DNA of 64,000 nucleotides from Ruminococcus sp. FC2018 (GCF_000621805.1 NZ_JHXH01000002.1:124001-188000); one strand, 5' to 3'; numbered from the stretch's first letter, positions 54,061 through 63,386 are shown. Notes: generated by a model from the sequence alone, not told the origin. Made by a program: numbers and translations.

Positions 54061-55821
54061 TTATCTGTCTTTGTACATTTTCTTGTTTTCGTACATTGCG
54101 TTGTCCGCACGCTCAAAAACCATTTCCACAGAGGTATCCTTGCTCCTGTCGTATGCAGCCACACCCAGCGCAAGAGTGGCAAGTCCACGCTCGGCATTGC
54201 TTTGCATAATGCTCTCGAAGGCTTCGGAAAGCTCTTGTCTGTTTTCGTAATCCTCACCTGTGAGTATCACGGCAAATTCGTCGCCGCCTATACGGAACAC
54301 GGGACTGTGCTTGAAGGTGGTGCAGATTATCCTGCAGCAGCTTCTGATATACTCATCTCCAACCCTGTGTCCACGAGTATCGTTTATGTCCTTCAGTCCG
54401 TTTATATCAAGCACCGCAATGGCAAATTCCTTGCTGCGGCGGTTGTTTATATCCTCGTCCATTTCCGATACGGCATGGGAGTAGGCGTGCTTGTTTTTTA
54501 CCTTTGTCAGGGAGTCCTTGTTTGCCATATCCATAGCGTTTCCAAGGGCAGCTCGGAAATCCATTTCCCTTTGTTTTGCGGCGTCGATATTTGACACGGC
54601 AATAATAACGTGCTGTGGATTTTCCTCGGGACGGATAGCGATAAGGTTCACATACTGGGGTCTGTTGTCCAGCATGAGCCGGTAGGTGATAGACGTGGTC
54701 CCTGTTTCGTTCAGGTCGTTTATAAACTGCTGTCTGTCCATCGCCTTTTCCATCATGGGGTAATCCTCGGGGTAGATCTGCACTTTCATGTTGCGCTTGG
54801 TGTCACCGAAGAAATCCAAACCGGACGCGCCCATTCTCAGCTGGGCATATTTTTCGCTGGAGCTGTACTCTTTATAATGGTCGGTCTCCAGGTCTACATA
54901 GTAGATGACCTCATATTGCTTGGCAAGGGCGTTTACGATCTGGCTGTAGGTTTCGTTCTGCGCTATGGCAGCCTGTTCACGCCGCACCTGTTTATCAATG
55001 TTCAACACCCCTATAACGATACAGTTGTTGTCGTTTCTGGGGCGAACAACGTGCATGGTCACATACTGTGAGCGTCCGTCAAGAAGCTGTCTGTATGTGC
55101 AGGTGAAGGAACCTGTCTGGTCAAGGGTGTCAAGGAGATTGTTCTTGTCCATTATCTTGAGCATCCTGTCAGAATCCGCAGGGTCGATGTATTTCCCTAT
55201 GTCCTCTCTTGCGACAGCAAAAAAGTCACGGCCCATTTTGCTCACGCCCAGGAGAGAATACTCGTGGCTGGAGCTGTATTCGGTATACTTGTTGGTGGTG
55301 GCGTCGATGTAGTAGATGACCTCGTATCTGCTGGAAAGAGCCATTGAGATCTCCCCGTAGATCCTGCTTTCCGCAGCGGCTATCTGCTCACGCCTTACCT
55401 GTTTGTCAACGTTGCGCACGCCTACGATCATAAAGTCCTTGTCCGCACCTATGCCTCTTATGACCTTGAGCTGATAGTACATAAAGCCGTCGTCCCTGAT
55501 AAGACGGTAGTTGTGGGTGTATGCCTTGCCGTCCTCAAGGTGGGCAAGTATATCCTGCTTTATAAAGAAGTTCAGGAAAGCCTCTCTGTCCGGCTCATAG
55601 ACCTGTTTGGGTACATTATAGGTCACGTCAAGAAAAAAGTCGTCACCGTAGGAAACTACCGAAAGGTCCTTGTTCTCTCCGGAAGCTCTGTATTCAACAT
55701 AATGGTCGTTTCTTGTGTCAACGTAGTATATGCTCTCGTAGTCATTTGCAAGCGCAAGCGCAAGCCTTGAAAATGTGACCAGCTGGTTGTCTTTGATATT
55801 CTGATCGTTATTTATCTGCAT
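54061..55821 (-). CDS. Diguanylate cyclase with three tandem sensor repeats
   Basis: 586 residues. Three repeats of about 140 residues each carry YESIYYVD/YEVIYYID/YEVIYYVD at their start and NVDKQVRREQ or a close variant at their end, as in PAS-like modules. The C-terminal GGDEF domain has an intact RIGGDEF and the metal site VLDINGLKDIND. There is no membrane segment, so it is cytoplasmic. It should make c-di-GMP. ATG at 55821 follows GGCGGTGAT and avoids 23 unlikely residues upstream. Confidence 0.9.
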   Translation of the reverse strand: MQINNDQNIKDNQLVTFSRLALALANDYESIYYVDTRNDHYVEYRASGENKDLSVVSYGDDFFLDVTYNVPKQVYEPDREAFLNFFIKQDILAHLEDGKAYTHNYRLIRDDGFMYYQLKVIRGIGADKDFMIVGVRNVDKQVRREQIAAAESRIYGEISMALSSRYEVIYYIDATTNKYTEYSSSHEYSLLGVSKMGRDFFAVAREDIGKYIDPADSDRMLKIMDKNNLLDTLDQTGSFTCTYRQLLDGRSQYVTMHVVRPRNDNNCIVIGVLNIDKQVRREQAAIAQNETYSQIVNALAKQYEVIYYVDLETDHYKEYSSSEKYAQLRMGASGLDFFGDTKRNMKVQIYPEDYPMMEKAMDRQQFINDLNETGTTSITYRLMLDNRPQYVNLIAIRPEENPQHVIIAVSNIDAAKQREMDFRAALGNAMDMANKDSLTKVKNKHAYSHAVSEMDEDINNRRSKEFAIAVLDINGLKDINDTRGHRVGDEYIRSCCRIICTTFKHSPVFRIGGDEFAVILTGEDYENRQELSEAFESIMQSNAERGLATLALGVAAYDRSKDTSVEMVFERADNAMYENKKMYKDR

Positions 55822-55928
55822 ATTATCACCGCCTGTATAATTCTCATCAAGTGGTACAATAATAATAACCACGACCATGCTCGGTCGCACTTGAATGACC
55901 GGGCATTGCCGCTTGTTTAATCACAAAC

Positions 55929-55957
55929 ATTATACACCATTTAGAAACAAATTTCAA
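55929..55957 (-). promoter_or_regulatory. Promoter of the diguanylate cyclase
   Basis: Minus-strand TTGAAA (55957-55952), 17 bp, TATAAT (55934-55929). Confidence 0.7.
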
Positions 55958-56063
55958 TAGCATTAAACGATTAAAATATTTTTTATTGAAACTGCTGTTA
56001 TAAACATATGCTGTTTAATGCTCTTTGCACATAAGTGCCTGTACGGAGCAGGTAACAAAAATG

Positions 56064-56092
56064 TTGACAGGGGAGTAAAATAGTGATATAAT
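56064..56092 (+). promoter_or_regulatory. Consensus promoter of the mgtE leader
   Basis: TTGACA (56064-56069), 17 bp, TATAAT (56087-56092). Transcription should start near 56099, about 245 nt before mgtE. Confidence 0.85.
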
Positions 56093-56132
56093 GTATATGT
56101 TGCAAATCAAGATTTTTAGTGAGGTGATCGAA

Positions 56133-56225
56133 GTGACCAACAGTGATAGTTGCGGGCGATGGCGGCAGAAGGTGCATTTTATACGGGTTCGCACTTGTGA
56201 CGGAGCTGTTGTTCGTTTCGTGTGA
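56133..56225 (+). CDS. Possible 30-residue leader peptide of mgtE
   Basis: GTG start preceded by GAGGTGATC (56121-56129), a nine-base match to the 16S anti-Shine-Dalgarno end. It encodes a basic peptide beginning MTNSDSCGRWRQKVHF and ends 23 nt before an intrinsic terminator. Rho-independent terminator plus short ORF in a long leader suggests attenuation of mgtE. Not a known leader peptide to me; the same RNA could instead be a structured sensor. Confidence 0.4.
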   Translation: MTNSDSCGRWRQKVHFIRVRTCDGAVVRFV

Positions 56226-56248
56226 CACCCCTGTTTGATATGCATTTT

Positions 56249-56281
56249 TCCCGTTATGCCCAAAGCAGACGGGATATTTTT
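56249..56281 (+). terminator. Intrinsic terminator inside the mgtE leader
   Basis: TCCCGT pairs with ACGGGA, inner TGC with GCA, then TATTTTTG, 65 nt before the mgtE start. Confidence 0.75.
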
Positions 56282-56345
56282 GTGCTTTTGCCAATGACCG
56301 CTACTCCGAAAAAATGCAGCAAAAATCTAAAGACGGAGGGATAAG

Positions 56346-57803
56346 ATGGCTTTGGAAGAAGAAAGACTCGAGCAGGTGAACGAGTCCGAAGATATCATCG
56401 AAAAGGATGAGCCTGCGGAAATGCCGGACTACGAGGGGGATATAATCTCCATAATCAGGAGCGGTATTTCCCCAAAGGCAATGAAAAACAGACTTGAGGA
56501 CTACCACGAGAACGACATTGCGGAAGTCCTGCCTGTGCTTACCCAGGAGGAAAGGATAAAGCTGTGGAGGATACTTGATGCGGAAATGATCGCAGAGATA
56601 TTCGAGCATACCTCCGAAGAGGATGCAAGCACGTTTATGAACGAGATAAACGTGAAGAAATCCGCAGATATCATCTCACAGCTTGAAACGGATACGGCGG
56701 CGAACATATTAAGGCTCATGTCCAAGGAAAAGCGTGAGCTTCTGGTGGATATGACTGCGCCGGACGTACAAAAGGAGATAAGGCTTATTTCGTCCTTTGA
56801 TGAGGACGAGATAGGAAGCCGTATGACGGCGAATTATATCTGTATAAGAGAGAATATTACCGTGCCTCAGGCTATGCAGGAGCTTGTAAGGCAGGCGGCG
56901 GACAACGATAACATCTCCACCATTTTCGTGGTGGACGAAAACGACCTGTTTTACGGAGCTATCGATCTTAAAGAGCTTATTATAGCCCGAAAGGAAACAA
57001 AGCTTGAGGACCTTATCGTTACGTCCTTCCCGTATGTTTACGGAAGCGAGAACGTTGAGGACTGTATCGAAAGACTTAAAGACTATTCGGAAAACTCCAT
57101 ACCCGTGCTTGATAATTCCAACAGGCTGCTGGGCGTTATCACATCTCAGAACATCATCGAAGCGGTGGATGACGAGATGGGTGACGACTACGCAAAGCTT
57201 GCAGGTCTTACCGCAGAGGAAGATCTGAAGGAACCCCTTATCCAGAGTATGAAAAAGCGTGTGCCCTGGCTGCTCATTCTTCTGTGTCTGGGTATGCTGG
57301 TATCGGGCGTGGTGGGAACCTACGAAAAGGTCATCTCACAGCTCACAATTATCATGGCGTTCCAGTCGCTGATACTGGATATGGCAGGTAACGTGGGCAC
57401 CCAGTCCCTGGCTGTGACTATTCGTGTGCTTATGGACGAGAACCTTACAGGTAAGCAGAAGGCCCACCTTGTGGGCAAGGAAATGCGTGTGGGCTTTTGC
57501 AACGGGCTTTTGCTGGGCGTGCTGTCGTTTATTTTCGTGGGACTGTATATTTTCCTGTTCAAGCATAAGACATTGGCGTTCTCCTACCTGGTGTCGGGCT
57601 GTATAGGTGTTTCGCTGCTGGTGGCGATGCTTATATCCAGTGCTGTGGGAACACTTATCCCGCTGTTTTTCAATAAAATAAAGATAGACCCTGCGGTGGC
57701 ATCGGGACCGCTTATCACCACGATCAACGACCTTGTTGCTGTGGTGACATACTATTCCCTGAGCTGGCTGCTGCTGATACAGGTATTCAACTTAGCATCA
57801 TAA
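56346..57803 (+). CDS. mgtE: Magnesium transporter MgtE
   Basis: 485 residues. N-terminal acidic superhelical domain (about 35-160), two CBS domains (about 165-290) and a five-helix membrane domain with GNVGTQSLAVTIR match MgtE channels. The cytoplasmic domains sense Mg2+ and gate entry. GGAGGG precedes the ATG. A strong promoter and terminator-bearing leader point to attenuation; hallmarks of the M-box Mg2+ riboswitch are not visible. Confidence 0.96.
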   Translation: MALEEERLEQVNESEDIIEKDEPAEMPDYEGDIISIIRSGISPKAMKNRLEDYHENDIAEVLPVLTQEERIKLWRILDAEMIAEIFEHTSEEDASTFMNEINVKKSADIISQLETDTAANILRLMSKEKRELLVDMTAPDVQKEIRLISSFDEDEIGSRMTANYICIRENITVPQAMQELVRQAADNDNISTIFVVDENDLFYGAIDLKELIIARKETKLEDLIVTSFPYVYGSENVEDCIERLKDYSENSIPVLDNSNRLLGVITSQNIIEAVDDEMGDDYAKLAGLTAEEDLKEPLIQSMKKRVPWLLILLCLGMLVSGVVGTYEKVISQLTIIMAFQSLILDMAGNVGTQSLAVTIRVLMDENLTGKQKAHLVGKEMRVGFCNGLLLGVLSFIFVGLYIFLFKHKTLAFSYLVSGCIGVSLLVAMLISSAVGTLIPLFFNKIKIDPAVASGPLITTINDLVAVVTYYSLSWLLLIQVFNLAS

Positions 57804-57810
57804 CAACAAA

Positions 57811-57848
57811 AAGAGCAGGCTTTCATCTTATTGAAAGACCTGCTTTTG
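57811..57848 (+). terminator. Bidirectional terminator after mgtE
   Basis: AAAGAGCAGGCTTTC pairs with GAAAGACCTGCTTTT between convergent genes. Confidence 0.85.
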
Positions 57849-57869
57849 TTATGTCTTGCGGTGGTTGCC

Positions 57870-58610
57870 TCAAAGCAGCTTTAAAAATTTCTTGTCGTTC
57901 ATCTGCTCGTTGGTGAGATATTCTCCGTCACGGAACAATGCGTATGTGGTCACGGGGCTGGGTGCGCTTTGCGCCTGCTGTTTGGTCTGAATGTGGATAG
58001 CCTTGAATTTAACTCCGTTTTGTTTTGCTGTCTGCTCAACGATGGGGACATACTTTGCGTTGAAGGGGCATTGGCTGGTGTAATAAAGCACAAATCCATC
58101 TTCATCGGTGTGAGGATGCCTTGCACACTCTTTGAAGGCAGGTTTTACGGCGTTTTCCTCAAAGGGCAGGTACCACAGAAGTATCCCGTTATCAGCCTTG
58201 TCGCACACCTCAAACCCTTTGTATTTCAGATACTTCGGGTCGGCAAGGAAAGGCTTTTTCTTTTCCCCGGACAAGATGCAAAGTCCCTTTTTGCCCTTGG
58301 CTTTGCTGTCGTCGATGCATTGCTGCAAAAGGTCGCTGGAGTAACCGTGACCCTTGAAAGAGCCGGATACCCAAAGGCAGTCGATATACATATATCCCGG
58401 GGCATCTATGGGGTTCCATGCGTTTTCTGCGGGTATGTATTCAATAAAACATTTTCCCCTCTCGGTGCTCTTGAGAAAAACCAGCCCCTCATCAAACTGT
58501 TGTGCCAGCCATGCCTTTTTTGATGCCACCTGCACGTCTTTGTTGTTGGAGATAGCGCAGCAGATATGCTCGCTTTCCAGGTTGTCCTTGGTAACTTTTA
58601 TGTATTCCAT
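57870..58610 (-). CDS. GNAT acetyltransferase with YoaP domain
   Basis: 246 residues. The N-terminal GNAT fold (about 1-150) has the acetyl-CoA segment VSGSFKGHGYSSDLL; the C-terminal part (about 170-246, LYYTSQCPFNAKYVP) is thioredoxin-like with a single active Cys, matching YoaP-like proteins. Substrate unknown. It follows the upstream gene by 18 bp and is probably co-transcribed. Confidence 0.82.
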   Translation of the reverse strand: MEYIKVTKDNLESEHICCAISNNKDVQVASKKAWLAQQFDEGLVFLKSTERGKCFIEYIPAENAWNPIDAPGYMYIDCLWVSGSFKGHGYSSDLLQQCIDDSKAKGKKGLCILSGEKKKPFLADPKYLKYKGFEVCDKADNGILLWYLPFEENAVKPAFKECARHPHTDEDGFVLYYTSQCPFNAKYVPIVEQTAKQNGVKFKAIHIQTKQQAQSAPSPVTTYALFRDGEYLTNEQMNDKKFLKLL

Positions 58611-58628
58611 ACTCTCCGTCCTTTCCGG

Positions 58629-59777
58629 TCATAATATGTAAAGGTTGCCTTTTACAAGATATTCCCCAACCGGTTCTCCCTCGGGGGTGCTGATAAGGGT
58701 GTTGTAAAAGTTGCTGTCATGGTTGTTAGTTATTGAAAAATCAAAGCGGTGGTTGCAGCTGTCTTTCATGCCGCCGGCAAAGACAGGGTCGTTGGGCATT
58801 TCTTCCCAGTGCTGTTTTGACTGGGTAAAACCGTACTTGTCGGCGACCCTGACAAAGTTTGCTATCTTGTCGGGAGTCCACCACTGCTTGTCGTATTCAG
58901 GTCCCTCGACCTTTTCGTTGGCAATGGGCTCGAGCTTGTTGTCAATGTCGTACAGGTCAATGTAGTATATAGTATCTCTGCCGCTTGCGGAAAACCCCTT
59001 CTGGGTGAAGCATCCAAGCATGAGCTTGTCCTTGTACAGGCGGGTGAAGATGTGTCCGTAAAGCCTGTCGCTGCTGAAAAAGCTCGGGTCTATCTCTGCC
59101 TCGCCCCAGGGGAGCACCTCACCTTTGTCGGTTATCTTGAAGTTCTTGCAGGAAAGCACCCAGTTATCCTCGTTATCGTTAAGGCATATAACCAGCATAT
59201 ATTCCGCTTCGCCGCTTTGTGCGTAGACAGGGCGGTATGCAGCACCGCCTGTGCAGCGGCACTTGCCCAGGCAGAACTTATTGCCCCCCTTTGCGATGTA
59301 TGGATAGCTCACCTGCTGCTTTTCAAGTGAACAGGTGTCCTTGAGTATGACCTGACGGTAGTGTTTTTCCATCACCTTCAGTCTGTTTGGTCGCACCTGC
59401 TCATAAAGGGGTATAAAAAGCCCGTCGAAAGCCGCCAGCACCTCACGGTAATTTTTGGGATACTGCATATATCCACCTGCGCTTATGCTTTTGCCGTCGT
59501 CAAAACGGGCGCTGAAGCTGAAGGAATCTCCGTCAAGAACGTTGCGTGCGCAGCCGTCAAAGCCGTCCCATTTTTTCAGCTTGAACTGCTCAAACACCGC
59601 TTCGATACGCTGTGTGAGATCCCTGTCCACTTCAATAGTCAGAGCGTCCTCGTCGCTTACCCCGTCAAGGCGAACGGTTATGGTGGGTTTTTCGCCGTCG
59701 TTGACGTAGTCATAATCAAAGCCCGAGTACATATAAGTCCCGTGGCTGCCAAGATGCATTTTTTTAAGTACTGCCAT
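58629..59777 (-). CDS. Uncharacterised protein upstream of GNAT gene
   Basis: 382 residues, no signal peptide or membrane segment. The N-terminal 120 residues form a beta-rich module with a helix ending KLKKWDGFDG and a turn DDGKSISAGGY; the rest is beta-rich with several Cys (FCLGKCRCTGG). Part of the first module resembles the middle of the protein at 44795-45754. ATG at 59777 is supported by GGGGGATC; a longer start would run into the promoter. Family not recognised. Confidence 0.6.
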   Translation of the reverse strand: MAVLKKMHLGSHGTYMYSGFDYDYVNDGEKPTITVRLDGVSDEDALTIEVDRDLTQRIEAVFEQFKLKKWDGFDGCARNVLDGDSFSFSARFDDGKSISAGGYMQYPKNYREVLAAFDGLFIPLYEQVRPNRLKVMEKHYRQVILKDTCSLEKQQVSYPYIAKGGNKFCLGKCRCTGGAAYRPVYAQSGEAEYMLVICLNDNEDNWVLSCKNFKITDKGEVLPWGEAEIDPSFFSSDRLYGHIFTRLYKDKLMLGCFTQKGFSASGRDTIYYIDLYDIDNKLEPIANEKVEGPEYDKQWWTPDKIANFVRVADKYGFTQSKQHWEEMPNDPVFAGGMKDSCNHRFDFSITNNHDSNFYNTLISTPEGEPVGEYLVKGNLYIL

Positions 59778-59796
59778 AGCGATCCCCCCTTTTTTT

Positions 59797-59825
59797 ATTA
59801 TAGCATTGTCCATAGAGCGTGTCAA
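59797..59825 (-). promoter_or_regulatory. Promoter of the 59777 operon
   Basis: Minus-strand TTGACA (59825-59820), 17 bp, TATAAT (59802-59797). Confidence 0.85.
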
Positions 59826-59918
59826 CAGACGTCCGGTAAGTCGTGGCAGGGAAGTTGTGCATGATATACAAATGGCAGGCGGGTTTATGGTCAGATTTTA
59901 GAAAGTTGAAAAAAACTA

Positions 59919-59947
59919 TTGAAAATATATCTCTAAAATGGTATAAT
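59919..59947 (+). promoter_or_regulatory. Promoter of the EAL gene
   Basis: TTGAAA (59919-59924), 17 bp, TATAAT (59942-59947). Confidence 0.75.
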
Positions 59948-60032
59948 AATATGAAAAACAGGATCTTTGGTTTTTGTCGGCAGAGGCGGGATCGGGCTCT
60001 TTGCCGTTACAAGACAGGAAAGCAGGGGAAAA

Positions 60033-61955
60033 ATGAGATTGATCCACTATGATGTATGTTCTTTTGTGATACTTTCGCTGATGATAATTTCTATTTTTAT
60101 CAGGAAACTCAACAACGGACACGCACAACGACTTTTTGTTACGTTCACCGTGCTTATTTATGTAAATACACTTGCGGATATACTGTGTGCCGCTCCCTAT
60201 TCCCTGGATGAGAATGTGGATCTGATGATACGGCAGGTGAGCACCCACATCTACTTCCTGCTCCACGCCAGCCTTATGCCGCTTTATATTATTTTCATGG
60301 GCTCGGTGGCGGGTACCTGGGTGGCTTATCTGGGAAAGAGCAGGTGGAAAAAGGCGGTTTTCACCACCCCTTACCTTGTCAATCTGGCATTGGTGATCAC
60401 AAACCCGTGGACACATTGGGTATTCTATTTTGAGGACGGTGTCTATATAAGAGGAAAGCTTGTCCTTCTTACCTATTTCATTGCGGCTTTCTATGTTGTG
60501 TTCACCGTTTATTACCTTATCAATTACAAAGGCACGCTGGACAGGGGGCAGAGGATCGCATTTTTCAGCCTTTATCCATACACTATGCTTGCCATAATTA
60601 TACAGTATCTGTATCCTCAACAGCTGGTGGAAATGTTTGCTTATACCGTAGCGACGCTTACAGTGCTTATGTTTGTCATCAGACCTGAGGAGGTCATAAA
60701 CCCTGCGGTGGGGGCAAAGACGAGCAGTGCATTCAAAACGGAAATGAGCCGTGATTACCTTTCCTCAAGGGAATATGCAGTCATCATCATAAAGATAAAC
60801 AGCGACAGCTCCCTTATAAAGCTTTACGGCATAAACAAGCATGAGCTGTTCATAAAGAATCTTGTGGGCAGGATCCATGGCTGCATGAAAAAAACCATGA
60901 AGAGGCTCAGCGATTATAATGTGTTTTATCTTAATTACGGACTTATCGCTGTTAAAATGGAAAGCAAATACAGCGATGAGCAAATGGCGCAGAGGCTTTA
61001 CGAGACCCTGTCGGAAAGGTTGTGCAGCGACAACTTTGACATAGTCCCGGAATGTGTTGTGTGCGCTCTGGACGTGCCAAAGGATTTTGCAACGGCTGAT
61101 GAACTGCTGAGGTTTACGGATACCTTTGAAAAGAGTGATATCCAGCCCGGGGCGTTTATCTACTCCAAGCTGACGAGGCAGGAAAGGCTGAAGATGAATT
61201 TTGACATCGACAGATACATCCACAAAGCCATAGCCAACAAGAGTTTCCAGATGTACTATCAGCCCATATACTCCGTAAAGGAAAACAAGTTTGTCACCGC
61301 CGAAGCGCTTATAAGGCTGAATGACGACGAGGTGGGCTTTATTTCTCCCGGGCTGTTCATACCTGCTGCGGAAAAGAGCGGAGCGATATATGAGATAGGC
61401 GACTTTGTTATCGAAAGCGTTTTTGGGTTTATCGGCAAGGTAAGACCCTACGGTGTGAAGTACATCGAGATAAATATTTCCGCTATGCAGTGCATGAGCA
61501 GCAGCTTTGTTAAAGAGGTAATGGAAAAGCTGACACGGTACAATGTGTCAAACAAGTGGGTTAACTTTGAGATAACCGAATCCGCCTCGGACATTTTCGA
61601 CGAGATGCTCAGCGAGACGGTGTCCGACCTTCACAAACAGGGGATAGAGTTCTCCATTGACGATTACGGCACCGGTTACTCAAATCTCAGAAGGATAATG
61701 AGCGAGCCGATAAAGATAATCAAGATCGACCGCAGCCTTATTTGCGAGATCAACGACGACAAGTCAAGGTCTCTGCTGGCAGACACCATAAGAATGATAA
61801 AGTCTATCGGAATGGAGATAGTGGCAGAGGGCGTGGAGAATGCCGAAACTGCCGACTGGCTCATCGAAAAAGGGTGCGACTATATACAGGGCTTCTATTA
61901 CGCAAAGCCAATGCCCGAGGATCGGTACATAGAGTTCCTTAAAAGCAGCGTATAA
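60033..61955 (+). CDS. Membrane-bound EAL-domain c-di-GMP phosphodiesterase
   Basis: 640 residues. Seven or so membrane helices (residues 1 to about 225) form a sensor region, followed by a degenerate GGDEF-like region (about 250-385, no GGDEF motif) and an EAL domain with AEALIRL, NISAMQ, FEITESA, DDYGTGYSN, IKIDRS, EGVEN and QGFYYAKPM. The catalytic set looks complete, so it should hydrolyse c-di-GMP. ATG at 60033 follows AGGGGAA. Confidence 0.92.
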   Translation: MRLIHYDVCSFVILSLMIISIFIRKLNNGHAQRLFVTFTVLIYVNTLADILCAAPYSLDENVDLMIRQVSTHIYFLLHASLMPLYIIFMGSVAGTWVAYLGKSRWKKAVFTTPYLVNLALVITNPWTHWVFYFEDGVYIRGKLVLLTYFIAAFYVVFTVYYLINYKGTLDRGQRIAFFSLYPYTMLAIIIQYLYPQQLVEMFAYTVATLTVLMFVIRPEEVINPAVGAKTSSAFKTEMSRDYLSSREYAVIIIKINSDSSLIKLYGINKHELFIKNLVGRIHGCMKKTMKRLSDYNVFYLNYGLIAVKMESKYSDEQMAQRLYETLSERLCSDNFDIVPECVVCALDVPKDFATADELLRFTDTFEKSDIQPGAFIYSKLTRQERLKMNFDIDRYIHKAIANKSFQMYYQPIYSVKENKFVTAEALIRLNDDEVGFISPGLFIPAAEKSGAIYEIGDFVIESVFGFIGKVRPYGVKYIEINISAMQCMSSSFVKEVMEKLTRYNVSNKWVNFEITESASDIFDEMLSETVSDLHKQGIEFSIDDYGTGYSNLRRIMSEPIKIIKIDRSLICEINDDKSRSLLADTIRMIKSIGMEIVAEGVENAETADWLIEKGCDYIQGFYYAKPMPEDRYIEFLKSSV

Positions 61956-61962
61956 ATAAAGT

Positions 61963-61995
61963 AAAGGACACGGAGCTTTTTCCGTGCCTTTTTTG
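61963..61995 (+). terminator. Terminator of the EAL gene
   Basis: AAGGACACGGA pairs with TCCGTGCCTT, followed by T5. Confidence 0.85.
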
Positions 61996-62125
61996 TATAT
62001 CATTGGTCTATTCCCCTCCCGGGCAGTATATTTTTCACAAAGGGATCTACCACTCCCCTTGAAAGCCGATCAAACCGCCGCAAAAACTAATGCCTGCAAA
62101 TTTGTCCGGCAGGGGAGAGCTGCTC

Positions 62126-62154
62126 TTGATTTTTGAGGAGTATTGTGTTAAAAT
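62126..62154 (+). promoter_or_regulatory. Promoter of the HAD phosphatase
   Basis: TTGATT (62126-62131), 17 bp, TAAAAT (62149-62154). Confidence 0.6.
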
Positions 62155-62190
62155 CAATACATAGACTAATGTAAAAAGGAGAATGAGCCA

Positions 62191-63315
62191 ATGGAAGAAA
62201 AGAAAAAGAACCCGTCTTTTGTCTGGAAATGTATATGCATAGCCCTGGCTGCGGCACTGCTTACAGTATCCTGCCTGTACATTTTCAAGCTGAGCAGCGG
62301 CAGCTCAGACAGCACAAGCAGCTCGGAATCCCGGTCAAAGGACAATGAAAAAGACCCTTTGTCCATGTGGACAGAGAATGCTCCGCTTAAAAAACAGCTT
62401 ACGGAGTATATCAGCAAGATAACCGATAAGGACTCAAAGGACTTTATCCCGGTCGAAAAACGTATCGCTGTGTTTGATTTTGACGGAACGCTGTTTTGCG
62501 AAACGGACCCTGTGTACTTTGATTACAGGCTTTTTTATTACCGTGTAACGGAAGATCCCGACTACAAGGATAAAGCAAGTGCAGTGGAAAAAGAAACTGC
62601 CGCAAAGATAAAGACCATGATGGATACAGGTGAGTCTGCAAAGGGACTGGAGGTTGCCCACGGAAAGGGCGTGGCTTCGGCATTTGCAGGAATGACTGTG
62701 GGACAGTTCAATTCATATGTCAAGATGTTCAGAGAAAAGCAGGCACCAAGCTACAACAACATGAAAAACGGCGAGGCTTATTATAAGCCCATGATCCAGG
62801 TGGTAAACTATCTTAAAGCAAACGATTTCACTGTATATGTTGTAAGCGGCACGGACAGATTTATCGTAAGGGGCGTTATAGAGGACTCGGCTCTTGATGT
62901 TCCCCCAAGACAGATAATCGGATCTGATGAAACTATCGTTGCCGACCACCAGCAGGGTGAGGACGGAATGGTATACCAGTATAAGCTTGAGGATAAGGTC
63001 ATAACCGGCGGAGATTTCATTATCAAGAATCTGAAGATGAACAAGGTAAGCGTTATCCAGCAGGAGATAGGTGTGCAGCCGGTGCTTTCCTTCGGTAACT
63101 CCTCCGGCGACAACAGTATGGCAAACTTCGTTATCGACGACAATCCGTATCCGTCTGCTGCGTATATGCTTTGCTGTGACGACCTGGAGCGTGAGAACGG
63201 AAATCTGAAAAAGGCTGATGCAATGCGTAAAAGCTGCGAGGAAAACGGCTGGACAGCAATTTCCATGAAGGACGACTGGACGACCATCTATGGTGATGAG
63301 GTAACAAAGAAATAG
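62191..63315 (+). CDS. Membrane-anchored HAD-family phosphatase
   Basis: 374 residues. One N-terminal hydrophobic segment (about 12-32, with a Cys that could be lipidated) and a Ser-rich linker place the catalytic domain outside the membrane. HAD motifs are FDFDGTLF (nucleophile Asp), VSGTDRF and GNSSGDNSM, with a large helical cap, as in phosphoserine phosphatase-like enzymes. Substrate unknown; extracellular HAD phosphatases are uncommon. AAAGGAGAA precedes the ATG. Confidence 0.85.
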   Translation: MEEKKKNPSFVWKCICIALAAALLTVSCLYIFKLSSGSSDSTSSSESRSKDNEKDPLSMWTENAPLKKQLTEYISKITDKDSKDFIPVEKRIAVFDFDGTLFCETDPVYFDYRLFYYRVTEDPDYKDKASAVEKETAAKIKTMMDTGESAKGLEVAHGKGVASAFAGMTVGQFNSYVKMFREKQAPSYNNMKNGEAYYKPMIQVVNYLKANDFTVYVVSGTDRFIVRGVIEDSALDVPPRQIIGSDETIVADHQQGEDGMVYQYKLEDKVITGGDFIIKNLKMNKVSVIQQEIGVQPVLSFGNSSGDNSMANFVIDDNPYPSAAYMLCCDDLERENGNLKKADAMRKSCEENGWTAISMKDDWTTIYGDEVTKK

Positions 63316-63333
63316 TATAGTGAGAAATATCCA

Positions 63334-63366
63334 ACGCCCGGAAGTGAAAGCTCCCGGGCATTTTTG
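63334..63366 (+). terminator. Terminator of the HAD phosphatase
   Basis: GCCCGG pairs with CCGGGC, followed by ATTTTTG. Confidence 0.8.
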
Positions 63367-63386
63367 TTTACAGTTTCAGATCCATG

